9,710 nt of DNA from Acetobacteraceae bacterium. GTDB taxonomy: Bacteria > Pseudomonadota > Alphaproteobacteria > Acetobacterales > Acetobacteraceae. Of the stretch, positions 1 through 6,976 are shown one piece after another. The stretch lies in the NCBI GenBank assembly GCA_003164305.1, contig PLSZ01000168.1, positions 315-10,024 on the forward strand, given 5' to 3'. How positions within the stretch are numbered: the first letter of the stretch is position 1; every line of letters starts with the position of its first letter. Position numbers and translations under genes: made by a program. The notes under the pieces were generated by a model. That model worked only from the letters and a program-made list of their open reading frames with translations. It was not told the DNA's origin and searched no databases.

Positions 1-90
1 TTGCACGGCGAGTTTGACGAAATGCATCCGCATCTGGTCGCCTGCCACCTGCCGGAAGCGCAACGAGCGACCGGAACCCATCATGCCTGA
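1..90 (+). CDS. C-terminal tail of a peptide ABC transporter ATP-binding protein (partial)
   Basis: An open frame enters from the left edge and stops with TGA at 88-90, giving 29 visible residues. The segment HPHLVACHLPE resembles the extreme C-terminus of OppD/OppF/DppF-type ATPases, where the oligopeptide-transporter C-terminal domain usually finishes with a VACHLP-like motif. The next gene starts inside this one (overlap ATGCCTGA, 83-90), as is usual for paired ATPase subunits of one peptide importer. Which of the two subunits this is cannot be told from the tail. The rest of the transporter should lie upstream of the window. No catalytic motif is visible, so the call rests on the tail motif plus context. 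Confidence 0.6.
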   Translation: MHGEFDEMHPHLVACHLPEAQRATGTHHA

Positions 91-1078
91 CAGCGCGACG
101 ATCCCTCCGCCGGTTCTGGAAGTCGAAGACCTGACCGTGCGTTTTCGCCGCCGCGGCACCGATGTCGCCGCGGTCAACGGCGCGTCCTTCGCGCTGCGGG
201 CCGGCGAAACCCTGACCATTCTGGGCGAGTCCGGGTCCGGCAAAAGCGTCAGCCTGAAAGCGCTGATGGGCTTGCTGCCGGAATACGCCCAGACCACCGG
301 CAAAGTTTGGTTGAACGGCAAGGAGATCCTGGGACTCCCCGCCGCGGCGCTGGCGAAATTGCGCGGTGGCGCGCTGTCCATGATCTTCCAGGAGCCGATG
401 GCCGCGCTCGATCCGGTCTATACAATCGGCGAACAAATCGCCGAAACCATCATCCAGCATGAGCGTGTCGATCACCGGACCGCGATGAAGCGCGCTCTGG
501 ACTTGCTGGAACAGGTCAAAATCCCCTCCGCCGCGCGACGCCTGAAAAATTTCCCGCATGAAATGTCGGGCGGGATGCGGCAACGCGCGATGATCGCTCT
601 GGCGTTGGCGTGTTCCCCCGCCGTGTTGCTGGCCGACGAGCCTACCACCGCGCTGGACGTCACCGTGCAAATCCAGATCCTTTTGCTGCTACGCCAACTC
701 CAGCAGGAACTGGGCATGGCGATCGTGTTCGTGACTCACGACGTCGGCGCGGCGGCGGAAATTTCCGATCGCATCGCGGTGATGTACGCGGGCCGTTTCG
801 TCGAAGTTGGAACGGCGCGAGAGATCATTCGCACGCCGCGGCATCCTTACACGGAAGGCTTGTTGCACTCGACGGTGCATGGCGGCATGCGCGGCACGAA
901 ACTCGAGACTATTCCAGGCACGCCGCCCAACCTGGCGCAACTTCCGCCTGGCTGCGCCTTCGCCGCGCGATGCCGTTACGCGGTCGATGCGTGTCGCCAG
1001 GGCGATATTCCGATCAGCATCTCTCCAACCGGTGCGATGGCGCGATGCGTACGGGCGATGGAGGCGGTTCCGGCCTGA
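83..1078 (+). CDS. Dipeptide/oligopeptide ABC transporter ATP-binding protein (OppD/DppD type)
   Basis: This is a 331-residue cytoplasmic ATPase that would power a peptide or related-solute importer. Visible motifs in order: Walker A GESGSGKS (48-55), Q-loop Gln103 in IFQEPM, signature SGGMRQR (162-168), Walker B LLADEP (182-187), D-loop ALD (190-192) and switch His219 in VTHD. The C-terminal oligopeptide-transporter domain follows, with HPYTEGLL (254-261) and the Cys-rich segment GCAFAARCRYAVDAC. Cys291, Cys297, Cys304 and the later Cys322 form a four-cysteine set like that of OppD/DppD proteins in which an iron-sulfur cluster has been reported. Start: the frame is open back to base 14, but ATG at 83 fits the family N-terminus and overlaps the preceding ATPase gene by 8 bases. 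The Shine-Dalgarno sequence is weak, so translational coupling is likely. Length is normal. The transported substrate cannot be read from an ATPase. Confidence 0.92.
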   Translation: MPDSATIPPPVLEVEDLTVRFRRRGTDVAAVNGASFALRAGETLTILGESGSGKSVSLKALMGLLPEYAQTTGKVWLNGKEILGLPAAALAKLRGGALSMIFQEPMAALDPVYTIGEQIAETIIQHERVDHRTAMKRALDLLEQVKIPSAARRLKNFPHEMSGGMRQRAMIALALACSPAVLLADEPTTALDVTVQIQILLLLRQLQQELGMAIVFVTHDVGAAAEISDRIAVMYAGRFVEVGTAREIIRTPRHPYTEGLLHSTVHGGMRGTKLETIPGTPPNLAQLPPGCAFAARCRYAVDACRQGDIPISISPTGAMARCVRAMEAVPA

Positions 1079-1123
1079 GGAACCCCTCTTGCTGCGTCGC
1101 ACAAACCTTGCCATTCTCCCTTC

Positions 1124-3913
1124 ATGCCAGATGTCCCGCCGCCGGACCCGGCCGCCCTCCTCGCCCAGGAATTGCTGGACCTGACCGCTCGACTGGGCTC
1201 CAGGGTTGAGGAAGATCCATTCGGTAACCCCGTCCTGCTGATCTCCCTCGCCATCACGCGACGCATGGACCAGGGCGGTCTGACCGAGGACGCGATCGCC
1301 GCCCTGATTCGCCACCTGCGCGATGCCGCGTTCGCCGCCCGAGCGGAACGAATCGCCGCCTATGTCGGCGGTGTGGATCAGCAACAAAACGACGCCGTGC
1401 TCGCCCGTCTCGCGCAAACGTTGTTGCGTCCGGACCCCAACGATTCCCCCGTGCGTTGGGCCGAGTATCGCGCGCTGGTCGAACGGGCCCGTTTCGCCGC
1501 CGTATTTACCGCGCATCCGACATTCTCGCTGCCGCCCGAAATCGGTCATGCTCTCGCCGAGCAGGCCAGCGGCCGTCCTGGCCCGACATTCCAGTCGCAC
1601 CGCCCGCCGCCGATCACGTTGCAAGAGGAATTCGCCCAATCGGCCGCCGCGATCGCCAATGGCCGCGACGCGATCGATCGTTTCAACACCGCGTTGATCG
1701 AGGTCGCCCGCTCCGCCTGGCCCGATCGCTGGACCGAACTCACGCCGCGACCGGTCATCCTTTCAACCTGGGTCGGTTACGATACCGACGGCCGCACGGA
1801 TATCGGCTGGTGGGATACGCTGCGACTGCGATTGGAGATGAAACGGCTGCAACTCGCCCGGTTGCACACGCAGGTCGCCGCGGCGGAACCTTTGGCCGCG
1901 CGCGTGAAACTGGCATTGGACGCGACGACACATCAGATCGAATCCTGTCCCGCCTCGCAGGATCCCCCGAAAGTCGCCGCTTTCGCACAGGCGCTGGTCG
2001 GTGGGCGCGATGCGGCGATGACCTCGCCCGAGCCGTTGCTGCCGTTGTTCGACGCCGCGATCGCCGTCGCCGATGACGCGGAAAAACTGAAACTGACCGT
2101 GGCGCGGGCCGGCCTCGTGTCGCACGGCCTGGCTCTGGCGCACACGCATACCCGCCTGAATGCCGCGCAATTACACAACGTCATCCGCCAGCGTCTGGGC
2201 ATCGCCGATCCGCCCGAGGACCCGTCGCATCACCGCGCCTTGTTCGCCGCGATCAACGCCGCGCTGGACTCGGTCCAGCCCATTCCCGTCGACTTCGGCG
2301 CGCTGATTTCCGAGCAGGCGTCCGCCGCGAAACTGATGATGACGGTCGCGCAGATCGTCAAACACGTCGATGGCTCGGTCCCGGTGCGTTTCCTGATCGC
2401 CGAGACGGAAACCGGTTACACGCTGCTCGCCGCGCTGTGGCTGGCGAAACTGTTCGGCATCGAAAAGCAGATCGAGATCAGCCCGCTGTTCGAAACCGCT
2501 TCGGCGCTGGAGCAGGGCGCGGCGGTGCTGGATGAGGCGCTGCGCAGCCCACATTACCGTGCGTATCTCAAGACAACCGGACGTCTGGCGCTGCAATTCG
2601 GTTACTCCGACTCCGGCCGCTACGTCGGGCAACTCGCCGCCAGTTACCTGATCGAACGCCTGCGCCTGAAGATTGGCGAGACACTGGCGAAGCACGGGGT
2701 TTCCGGCGTCGAGGTCATCTTGTTCGATACGCACGGCGAAAGCATCGGCCGCGGCGCGCATCCCGGTTCGCTATCGGATCGTCTTAAATACCTGTCGCCG
2801 ACCGCGTCGCGTCAGGCATTGAATCGCGCCGGCCTCGCGGTGCGGGAGGAAAGCGCGTTCCAGGGGGGCGACGGTTATTTGCTGTTCGGCACACCGGAAC
2901 TGGCCTCCGCCACGATCACCCGCATCGCCGAGCAAACCTATCACCCCGCCGCCGGTCCGATCGAGGACCCGGTCTACGCCGCCCCCGATTTCTCCGCCGA
3001 TTTTTTCGCCACGGTCCGATCCGGGATGGAAGCCCTCGTCGAGGACACAGGCTACGGCTCGCTTTTGGGTGCCTTCGGCCCGGCATTGCTCGATCGCACC
3101 GGTTCAAGGCCGGCCGCGCGGCAGGCGGACGGCGTGGCGACGGCGGCGCGCATCCGTCATCCACGTGAGCTGCGCGCCATTCCGAACAATGCGATCCTGC
3201 AACAACTCGGCTGGTGCGCGAATACGCTGCAAGGTCTGGGGGCGGCGGCCGCTCGGCATCCGGAAACCTTCGCTGACATGCGGCAAAACAGCCGGCGCTT
3301 CCACCGCGCGCTGGACCTGGCATCGCACGGCCTGGCGCACTCGCATATCGGCGTGCTGCGCGCGGTGATCGCGACACTGGACCCGGGCACCTGGCTCGAC
3401 CGCGCCGCGCTCACGCATTTGCCCGGCCGTCGGGAAGCCCTGGTGTCGGTGGCGCGCGCGCTGGAACGGCTGGACATCTGGGCTGCCGCGCAGTCGATGT
3501 TCCGCCGTATCTCCGCCGATCATCTGGCGTTGCGGGTGGCGTGGCCGGACGCGCCGCACATGGCGACACGAGAAATCCTGTTGCACGCGCTGCGACTGGC
3601 GCTGATCCATCGAATCTGGCTGTTGGCGACGGAAATCTCGGACTTTTCGCCGCGCCACGGCGTGACACGGCACGTGCTGGAAGCCGCGATCCTGCGCCTG
3701 GACATCGATGCGTCGCTGCAATTACTGGCGGAGATTTTCCCCGCCGCGCCGGATCCCGCCGCCGATTGCGATTACGGCGAACCCGCACCGCCACGCGCGA
3801 CCGCCGCCTATGCCCGTGAACATCGGGAGATTTTCGCACCAATGCGCCGCCTGTTCGACATGGTGCGGGAAATCGCCACCGCGATCACCCACGACGTCGG
3901 TGCGTTTGGCTAA
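1124..3913 (+). CDS. ppc: Divergent phosphoenolpyruvate carboxylase family protein
   Basis: The 929-residue product has PEPC-superfamily architecture, about the usual full length. Canonical PEPC adds bicarbonate to PEP to form oxaloacetate (anaplerosis) in the cytoplasm. Retained landmarks: FTAHPT with His131 (catalytic His of TAHPTE; here followed by Phe, not Glu), PLFET with Glu457 (a metal ligand), GYSDS (493-497) with Asp496, SIGRG (540-544) and LRAIP (683-687). Replaced: the canonical SDSAKDAG is SDSGRYVG, putting Arg499 at the Lys position; the canonical FHGRGG loop is FDTHGE (534-539), losing its His and Arg; and the WxxAWxQxR segment after LRAIP is NNAILQQLGWCANTL. The C-terminus lacks the usual NTG but still ends in Gly. 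The start at 1124 is the first ATG 45 bases after the ATPase gene and gives a plausible N-terminus, but no clear Shine-Dalgarno is seen. I believe similar variants are annotated as PEPC in alphaproteobacteria, but cannot check. Family membership is strong; PEPC activity is uncertain. Confidence 0.85.
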   Translation: MPDVPPPDPAALLAQELLDLTARLGSRVEEDPFGNPVLLISLAITRRMDQGGLTEDAIAALIRHLRDAAFAARAERIAAYVGGVDQQQNDAVLARLAQTLLRPDPNDSPVRWAEYRALVERARFAAVFTAHPTFSLPPEIGHALAEQASGRPGPTFQSHRPPPITLQEEFAQSAAAIANGRDAIDRFNTALIEVARSAWPDRWTELTPRPVILSTWVGYDTDGRTDIGWWDTLRLRLEMKRLQLARLHTQVAAAEPLAARVKLALDATTHQIESCPASQDPPKVAAFAQALVGGRDAAMTSPEPLLPLFDAAIAVADDAEKLKLTVARAGLVSHGLALAHTHTRLNAAQLHNVIRQRLGIADPPEDPSHHRALFAAINAALDSVQPIPVDFGALISEQASAAKLMMTVAQIVKHVDGSVPVRFLIAETETGYTLLAALWLAKLFGIEKQIEISPLFETASALEQGAAVLDEALRSPHYRAYLKTTGRLALQFGYSDSGRYVGQLAASYLIERLRLKIGETLAKHGVSGVEVILFDTHGESIGRGAHPGSLSDRLKYLSPTASRQALNRAGLAVREESAFQGGDGYLLFGTPELASATITRIAEQTYHPAAGPIEDPVYAAPDFSADFFATVRSGMEALVEDTGYGSLLGAFGPALLDRTGSRPAARQADGVATAARIRHPRELRAIPNNAILQQLGWCANTLQGLGAAAARHPETFADMRQNSRRFHRALDLASHGLAHSHIGVLRAVIATLDPGTWLDRAALTHLPGRREALVSVARALERLDIWAAAQSMFRRISADHLALRVAWPDAPHMATREILLHALRLALIHRIWLLATEISDFSPRHGVTRHVLEAAILRLDIDASLQLLAEIFPAAPDPAADCDYGEPAPPRATAAYAREHREIFAPMRRLFDMVREIATAITHDVGAFG

Positions 3914-4821
3914 TCCGACAGCGCCGGCGCGCCTCCCGCGACCGTCGTACGATACATCAGCCGTTGATACCGCGTGTGATCGAACAAACTCGCGGTATGC
4001 AGCACCGCGCGGTTGTCCCACATGACCAGGTCGCCCTTATGCCAACGGTGCGCATAGACAAATCGCGGCTGCGTCACATGCGCGATCAACGTTTCGATCA
4101 GCGCGGCGCCCTCCGCCGCGTCGAGTCCTTCGACGTGACTGATCACGGCGGGACAGACATATAACGACTTCGCACCGGTCACCGGATGCTGTCGCACCAG
4201 TGGCTGTCGCACCGGAGGAAACTCCGCCGCCTGATTGTCGATGTTCTGTCCGCGTTCCGGATTGTGCCGCACCCCCCATTGCCGCAGCGTTTCCAGCGAG
4301 TGCACGCCGTACAATCCTTCAATTCGCGCCCGCGTCTTCGGGTCCAACGCACGCCATGCCGCGGTTGCATCGGCGAACAACGTATCGCCCCCCTCGTCGG
4401 GCACGATTTCGGCGTAAAACAGCGACGCGTCGCTCGGCGTTTCACGGTACGAACTATCGGCATGCCACTGCTCGACCCCTCGATTGAACGAGGCTTTCAT
4501 GCCGTCCCGCTCGACGTTGCCGACGCAGAAGACCTCGCGGTGCGCGGTCAACGTATTCTCAAACCGGCTGTGGATTTCCAATGGACCCAGACGCCGGCTG
4601 AACGCGACCAGTTCCGCCGGGGTGAGATCAAGCCCAGGAACGATGAGGACGCGATAACGGTGCAAGGCGGCGATGAACTGAGCCAATAATTCGGGGCTGA
4701 CGTCGCCATGGATCGGCATTCCGCTGATCTCGGCGCCGAAGGTCGGACCTATCTGGCGAATGGTCAGCATCGCGTCTTTTGAGGAACCGCCGGCCGAATG
4801 CGTCATCGCGATCTGGTTCAT
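3910..4821 (-). CDS. TauD/TfdA family Fe(II)/2-oxoglutarate-dependent dioxygenase
   Basis: This 303-residue cytoplasmic protein has the fold signature of the taurine/2,4-D dioxygenase family, which couples 2-oxoglutarate decarboxylation to substrate hydroxylation on a mononuclear Fe(II). The facial triad is visible: His120 and Asp122 in QWHADSSYRE, and distal His275 in WDNRAVLHTA. Arg287 and Arg291 in YQRLMYRTT lie where TauD has its 2-oxoglutarate-binding and substrate-side arginines. The N-terminal RYRVLIVPG and FSRRLGPLE segments are also typical. The WHADSSY context is closer to TfdA than to TauD, but the substrate is unknown. Start: ATG at 4821 has GGAG 8 bases upstream (4830-4833). ATG at 4806 or 4770 is possible, the last still preserving the conserved core; the frame is open to 4935 without family-like sequence. 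The stop codon overlaps that of the convergent PEPC gene (CTAA, 3910-3913). Confidence 0.9.
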   Translation of the reverse strand: MNQIAMTHSAGGSSKDAMLTIRQIGPTFGAEISGMPIHGDVSPELLAQFIAALHRYRVLIVPGLDLTPAELVAFSRRLGPLEIHSRFENTLTAHREVFCVGNVERDGMKASFNRGVEQWHADSSYRETPSDASLFYAEIVPDEGGDTLFADATAAWRALDPKTRARIEGLYGVHSLETLRQWGVRHNPERGQNIDNQAAEFPPVRQPLVRQHPVTGAKSLYVCPAVISHVEGLDAAEGAALIETLIAHVTQPRFVYAHRWHKGDLVMWDNRAVLHTASLFDHTRYQRLMYRTTVAGGAPALSD

Positions 4822-4862
4822 GCCTCGCACTCCGATACGATCTATTTGTGCATCGCAGCATG

Positions 4863-4880
4863 TTTCCGCCGCCGCGGAAA
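4863..4880. promoter_or_regulatory. Perfect inverted repeat in the divergent intergenic region
   Basis: TTTCCGC and GCGGAAA form exact 7-base arms around the 4-base centre CGCC. The repeat lies 42 bases upstream of the dioxygenase start (minus strand) and 118 bases before the DUF2177 start (plus strand). Its position between divergent genes fits an operator for a dimeric regulator. A weak hairpin in either leader, or chance in GC-rich DNA, are alternatives. A second short palindrome, TGGCGCCA, follows at 4893-4900. No regulator gene is adjacent. Confidence 0.3.
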
Positions 4881-4927
4881 GGCCCCACGCCTTGGCGCCA
4901 GGAGCGAAGCAAATCCACTCGCACGAT

Positions 4928-4958
4928 GCATCCATTCAGGCGGAAGCTTCGTATAAAG
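4928..4958 (+). promoter_or_regulatory. Possible promoter of the DUF2177 gene
   Basis: GCATCC (4928-4933) and TATAAAG (4952-4958) are 18 bases apart and end 39 bases before the DUF2177 start. TATAAA is the only A/T-rich hexamer of this kind in the region. The upstream element does not resemble a housekeeping TTGACA box, but matches four of six positions of the TGATCC -35 box that I recall for R. sphaeroides RpoE. This is a weak match judged by eye. Confidence 0.2.
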
Positions 4959-4997
4959 CCAGGTCGCACCGCCGCTCGGACAACAAGGACCCAAAGC

Positions 4998-5396
4998 ATG
5001 AGGTTGGCGCTCACCTGGCTGGCATCACTATTTGTATTTTTGGCGTTGGACACTGTGTGGCTCTGTGTCGTGGGAGGATCGCTCTACACCAGCGTCCTCG
5101 GCGACATCATGCTGAACGGTTTTCGCATTGTCCCGGCGGTGCTGTTTTACGCGCTGCAGATCACCGGCATTCTCGTGTTCGTGTTGCCGCTCGCCCGCCA
5201 GCAGGGCAGGCTCTCGGCCGCGGTCGCTTACGGCGCGTTTTACGGAATCTGCACGTACGGCACATACGACCTGACCAATCACGCGGTGCTCCGCGTTTGG
5301 ACGACGCAACTGACGGTTATCGATATGGTCTGGGGCGCCATCGTCACGGGCGCCGCATCATTCACCGGCGCGGCGGTGTATCGTTGGCGGTCGTAG
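4998..5396 (+). CDS. DUF2177 family membrane protein
   Basis: The 132-residue, strongly hydrophobic protein has about four membrane segments (roughly residues 3-25, 43-65, 74-94 and 105-128). DUF2177 hallmarks are visible: LALDTVWL near the N-terminus, the central GAFYGICTYGTYDLTN (79-94), and later W..Q..VIDMVWG (101-113). The biochemical function of the family is unknown. Start: ATG at 4998 has AAGGA at 4985-4989 with an 8-base spacer, and the family N-terminus begins here; the frame is open further upstream but runs into the divergent dioxygenase gene. Its 3' end overlaps the convergent membrane-protein gene of the minus-strand operon by 35 bases (5362-5396). From general experience DUF2177 genes often sit near cyclopropane-synthase-like methyltransferase and DUF1295 genes, which matches the neighbours here; an involvement in lipid modification is inference. 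Confidence 0.88.
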   Translation: MRLALTWLASLFVFLALDTVWLCVVGGSLYTSVLGDIMLNGFRIVPAVLFYALQITGILVFVLPLARQQGRLSAAVAYGAFYGICTYGTYDLTNHAVLRVWTTQLTVIDMVWGAIVTGAASFTGAAVYRWRS

Positions 5397-5940
5397 CCAG
5401 TCCCGTTGCCAGCAATCCGAGAAACGCCGTCAGGACCGCGATGCTGAAGACGTTCATCCACAGGATTCCGGTACACCCTTCACCCGAGCAAACGAACGGC
5501 GACACCGGGTAACGCCTATCCAACGCGATTCCGAGAACGATCGGCAAAGCCAACAAACCGAACAACGCTGCTGTCTCGTCGCGACGGAACAGCAGCGCCG
5601 CCAAAGTGATGCACGGCAGCAGGAACATCGCGGTGCCGGAAGCCTCTCCGAGCAGCCACGTGCAAAACAGCGTGTTCGCCGCGCCGGTCAGAGCCAGCAT
5701 CACGCGGCCCGCGTATGGCCAAAACCGCGTTACCGCCGGGACCGCCAGAAACGCGGGAAATACGCACAAAGTCAGCCACCCGCCGGGCAGGATCGCCGGT
5801 CCCGCCACGCCGCGCAAATACAACGGGTAAAACGGAGTGTTCCAGGCCAGTACCATCGCGACGAGGTTCGCCGTCGCGACGCGCGGATCGTCCGACGCGA
5901 TGTAATCCAGGAACGCCCCTCTCAACCCTTGGCTTTTCAC
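5362..5940 (-). CDS. Six-helix integral membrane protein of unknown function
   Basis: No family is recognised with confidence. The 192-residue product shows about six hydrophobic segments (roughly 22-44, 54-72, 79-97, 101-118, 124-139 and 157-183) and a short polar tail. Notable features are NTPFYPLYLRG in the first segment, the segment ASGTAMFLLPC, and a loop CSGEGC (151-156) with paired cysteines that could bind metal or form a disulfide. Start: GTG at 5940, one base after the methyltransferase stop. No ATG is available before the first membrane segment, and no strong Shine-Dalgarno is seen, so expression probably depends on translational coupling. The same frame is open far upstream (to 6315) but only as Arg/Ser/Cys-rich sequence antisense-like in character, inside the methyltransferase gene. 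It is the last gene of the minus-strand operon. Confidence 0.75.
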   Translation of the reverse strand: MKSQGLRGAFLDYIASDDPRVATANLVAMVLAWNTPFYPLYLRGVAGPAILPGGWLTLCVFPAFLAVPAVTRFWPYAGRVMLALTGAANTLFCTWLLGEASGTAMFLLPCITLAALLFRRDETAALFGLLALPIVLGIALDRRYPVSPFVCSGEGCTGILWMNVFSIAVLTAFLGLLATGLATTANDTPPRR

Positions 5941-5941
5941 G

Positions 5942-6976
5942 TCACACGACGGGCGCCAGTCGATAGTGGCTGACACCCCAGGCCTGCCCTCCGTGATGGC
6001 CGAACAGCCCCGACACGGCCAGGAAGAACATCCGCCACCGCCGCCGCCACAACATCGCCTGGTCACCGTAGACATCGCGCAGCAGTTCATCGATTTCCTC
6101 GGCGTGCGCATCGTAATTCGCCAACCAGGCCTCGGCCGTGCGCTGATAATGCCGGCCGTCCCACCGCCAGTCCTGCTCGACCGAGAACAAGCGCGGGAAG
6201 TGGCGCGGCAATCCGTGGCTCGGCATGATGCCGCCGGTGAAGAAGTGCTGTGCGATCCAGTCCGCCTTGTCGCTGGTATCGAAGCGGTACGGCGCGGCGG
6301 CGTGCGAAAACACATGCAGGAACAGCCGCCCCTCCGGCCGCAGCCACGTTCGCACGCGGGTCAGCAACGCCTCCCAGTTCGCCATGTGCTCGAACATTTC
6401 GACCGACACGACGCGATCGAACCGCACAAGCGTATTGAACTCGTTCATGTCCGCGGTGATGACGGTTAAGTTCTCCAACCCCCGCGCTCGTGCCGTGTCG
6501 AGAATGTAATGCCGCTGCGAGGCCGAATTGGACACCGCGGTAATCTCCGCCCGCGGATAACGCGCCGCCATCCAAAGCGACAGCGAGCCCCACCCGCAGC
6601 CCAGTTCCAAAATCTTCTGCCCGTCGCGGAGATCGGCGTGGGAACATGTCAACGCCAGAGCGTTCTCCTCGGCCTGTCCCAACGACGCGGTCTGGGCGTC
6701 ATAAAAACAACTGGAATATTTTCGTTGCGGACCAAGGACGAGTCCGAAGAACGCCACTGGCAACTCGTAGTGTTGCTCGTTCGCCGCGGCGGTGTGCTCG
6801 GCGATCGAATGTGCGCCCATGCCGGCGGCGAACACAGTGTCGCAATCGGGCGGGGCGGCAGACATCAACCGGTGCGTGCGTCCGACCAAAGCCGAGATTC
6901 CCGCGCGCATCAGCGCATCCGGCACCGGCATCGGCAGACGTTCCAGCATCGAAGTGGTGGTGGCGATGACGTTCAT
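5942..6976 (-). CDS. SAM-dependent methyltransferase, coclaurine N-methyltransferase/cyclopropane synthase-like
   Basis: The 344-residue protein belongs to the large family of class I SAM methyltransferases that includes cyclopropane fatty acid synthase (Cfa), mycolic acid methyltransferases and plant coclaurine N-methyltransferase (CNMT). Visible: HYELPVAFFGLVLGPQRKYSSCFYD (about 69-93), SAM motif I ILELGCGWGS (122-131), VSNSASQ (148-154), VEMFEHM (192-198), and FFTGGIMPS in the C-terminal half. The segments around YELP...FFGLVLGP, EMFEHM and FFTGG.MPS match plant CNMT more closely than E. coli Cfa, which has VGMFEHV there. Glu193, Glu196 and His197 occupy the positions of the CNMT catalytic Glu204, Glu207 and His208. 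Database annotation may nonetheless read cyclopropane-fatty-acyl-phospholipid synthase. The start ATG at 6976 overlaps the DUF1295 stop (ATGA) and has GAGG 7 bases upstream. Substrate unknown; lipid methylation is suggested by neighbours, amine methylation by the active site. Confidence 0.9.
   Translation of the reverse strand: MNVIATTTSMLERLPMPVPDALMRAGISALVGRTHRLMSAAPPDCDTVFAAGMGAHSIAEHTAAANEQHYELPVAFFGLVLGPQRKYSSCFYDAQTASLGQAEENALALTCSHADLRDGQKILELGCGWGSLSLWMAARYPRAEITAVSNSASQRHYILDTARARGLENLTVITADMNEFNTLVRFDRVVSVEMFEHMANWEALLTRVRTWLRPEGRLFLHVFSHAAAPYRFDTSDKADWIAQHFFTGGIMPSHGLPRHFPRLFSVEQDWRWDGRHYQRTAEAWLANYDAHAEEIDELLRDVYGDQAMLWRRRWRMFFLAVSGLFGHHGGQAWGVSHYRLAPVV

Noticed and set aside
1079..1123. 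Possible sigma-70 promoter before the PEPC-family gene (TTGCTG ... CATTCT)
   Set aside because: Only half of the -10 positions match, and the would-be -10 is a few bases from the start codon; not convincing.
689..1639. 316-residue minus-strand open frame
   Set aside because: It lies opposite the ABC ATPase and PEPC-family genes, has Arg/Gly-rich composition and no family motif; a GC-rich shadow frame.
2171..2761. 196-residue minus-strand open frame inside the PEPC-family gene
   Set aside because: It is fully antisense to a clear coding sequence, with no recognisable domain or ribosome binding site.
5941..6315. Upstream extension of the six-helix membrane protein frame
   Set aside because: The translated part is low-complexity Arg/Ser/Cys-rich sequence inside the methyltransferase gene; the hydrophobic protein begins only near the GTG at 5940.
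5942..6976. Naming the methyltransferase cfa or ufaM
   Set aside because: The active-site motif is EMFEH rather than GMFEH, and the flanking FFTGG.MPS segment is CNMT-like, so a specific fatty-acid enzyme name is not supported.
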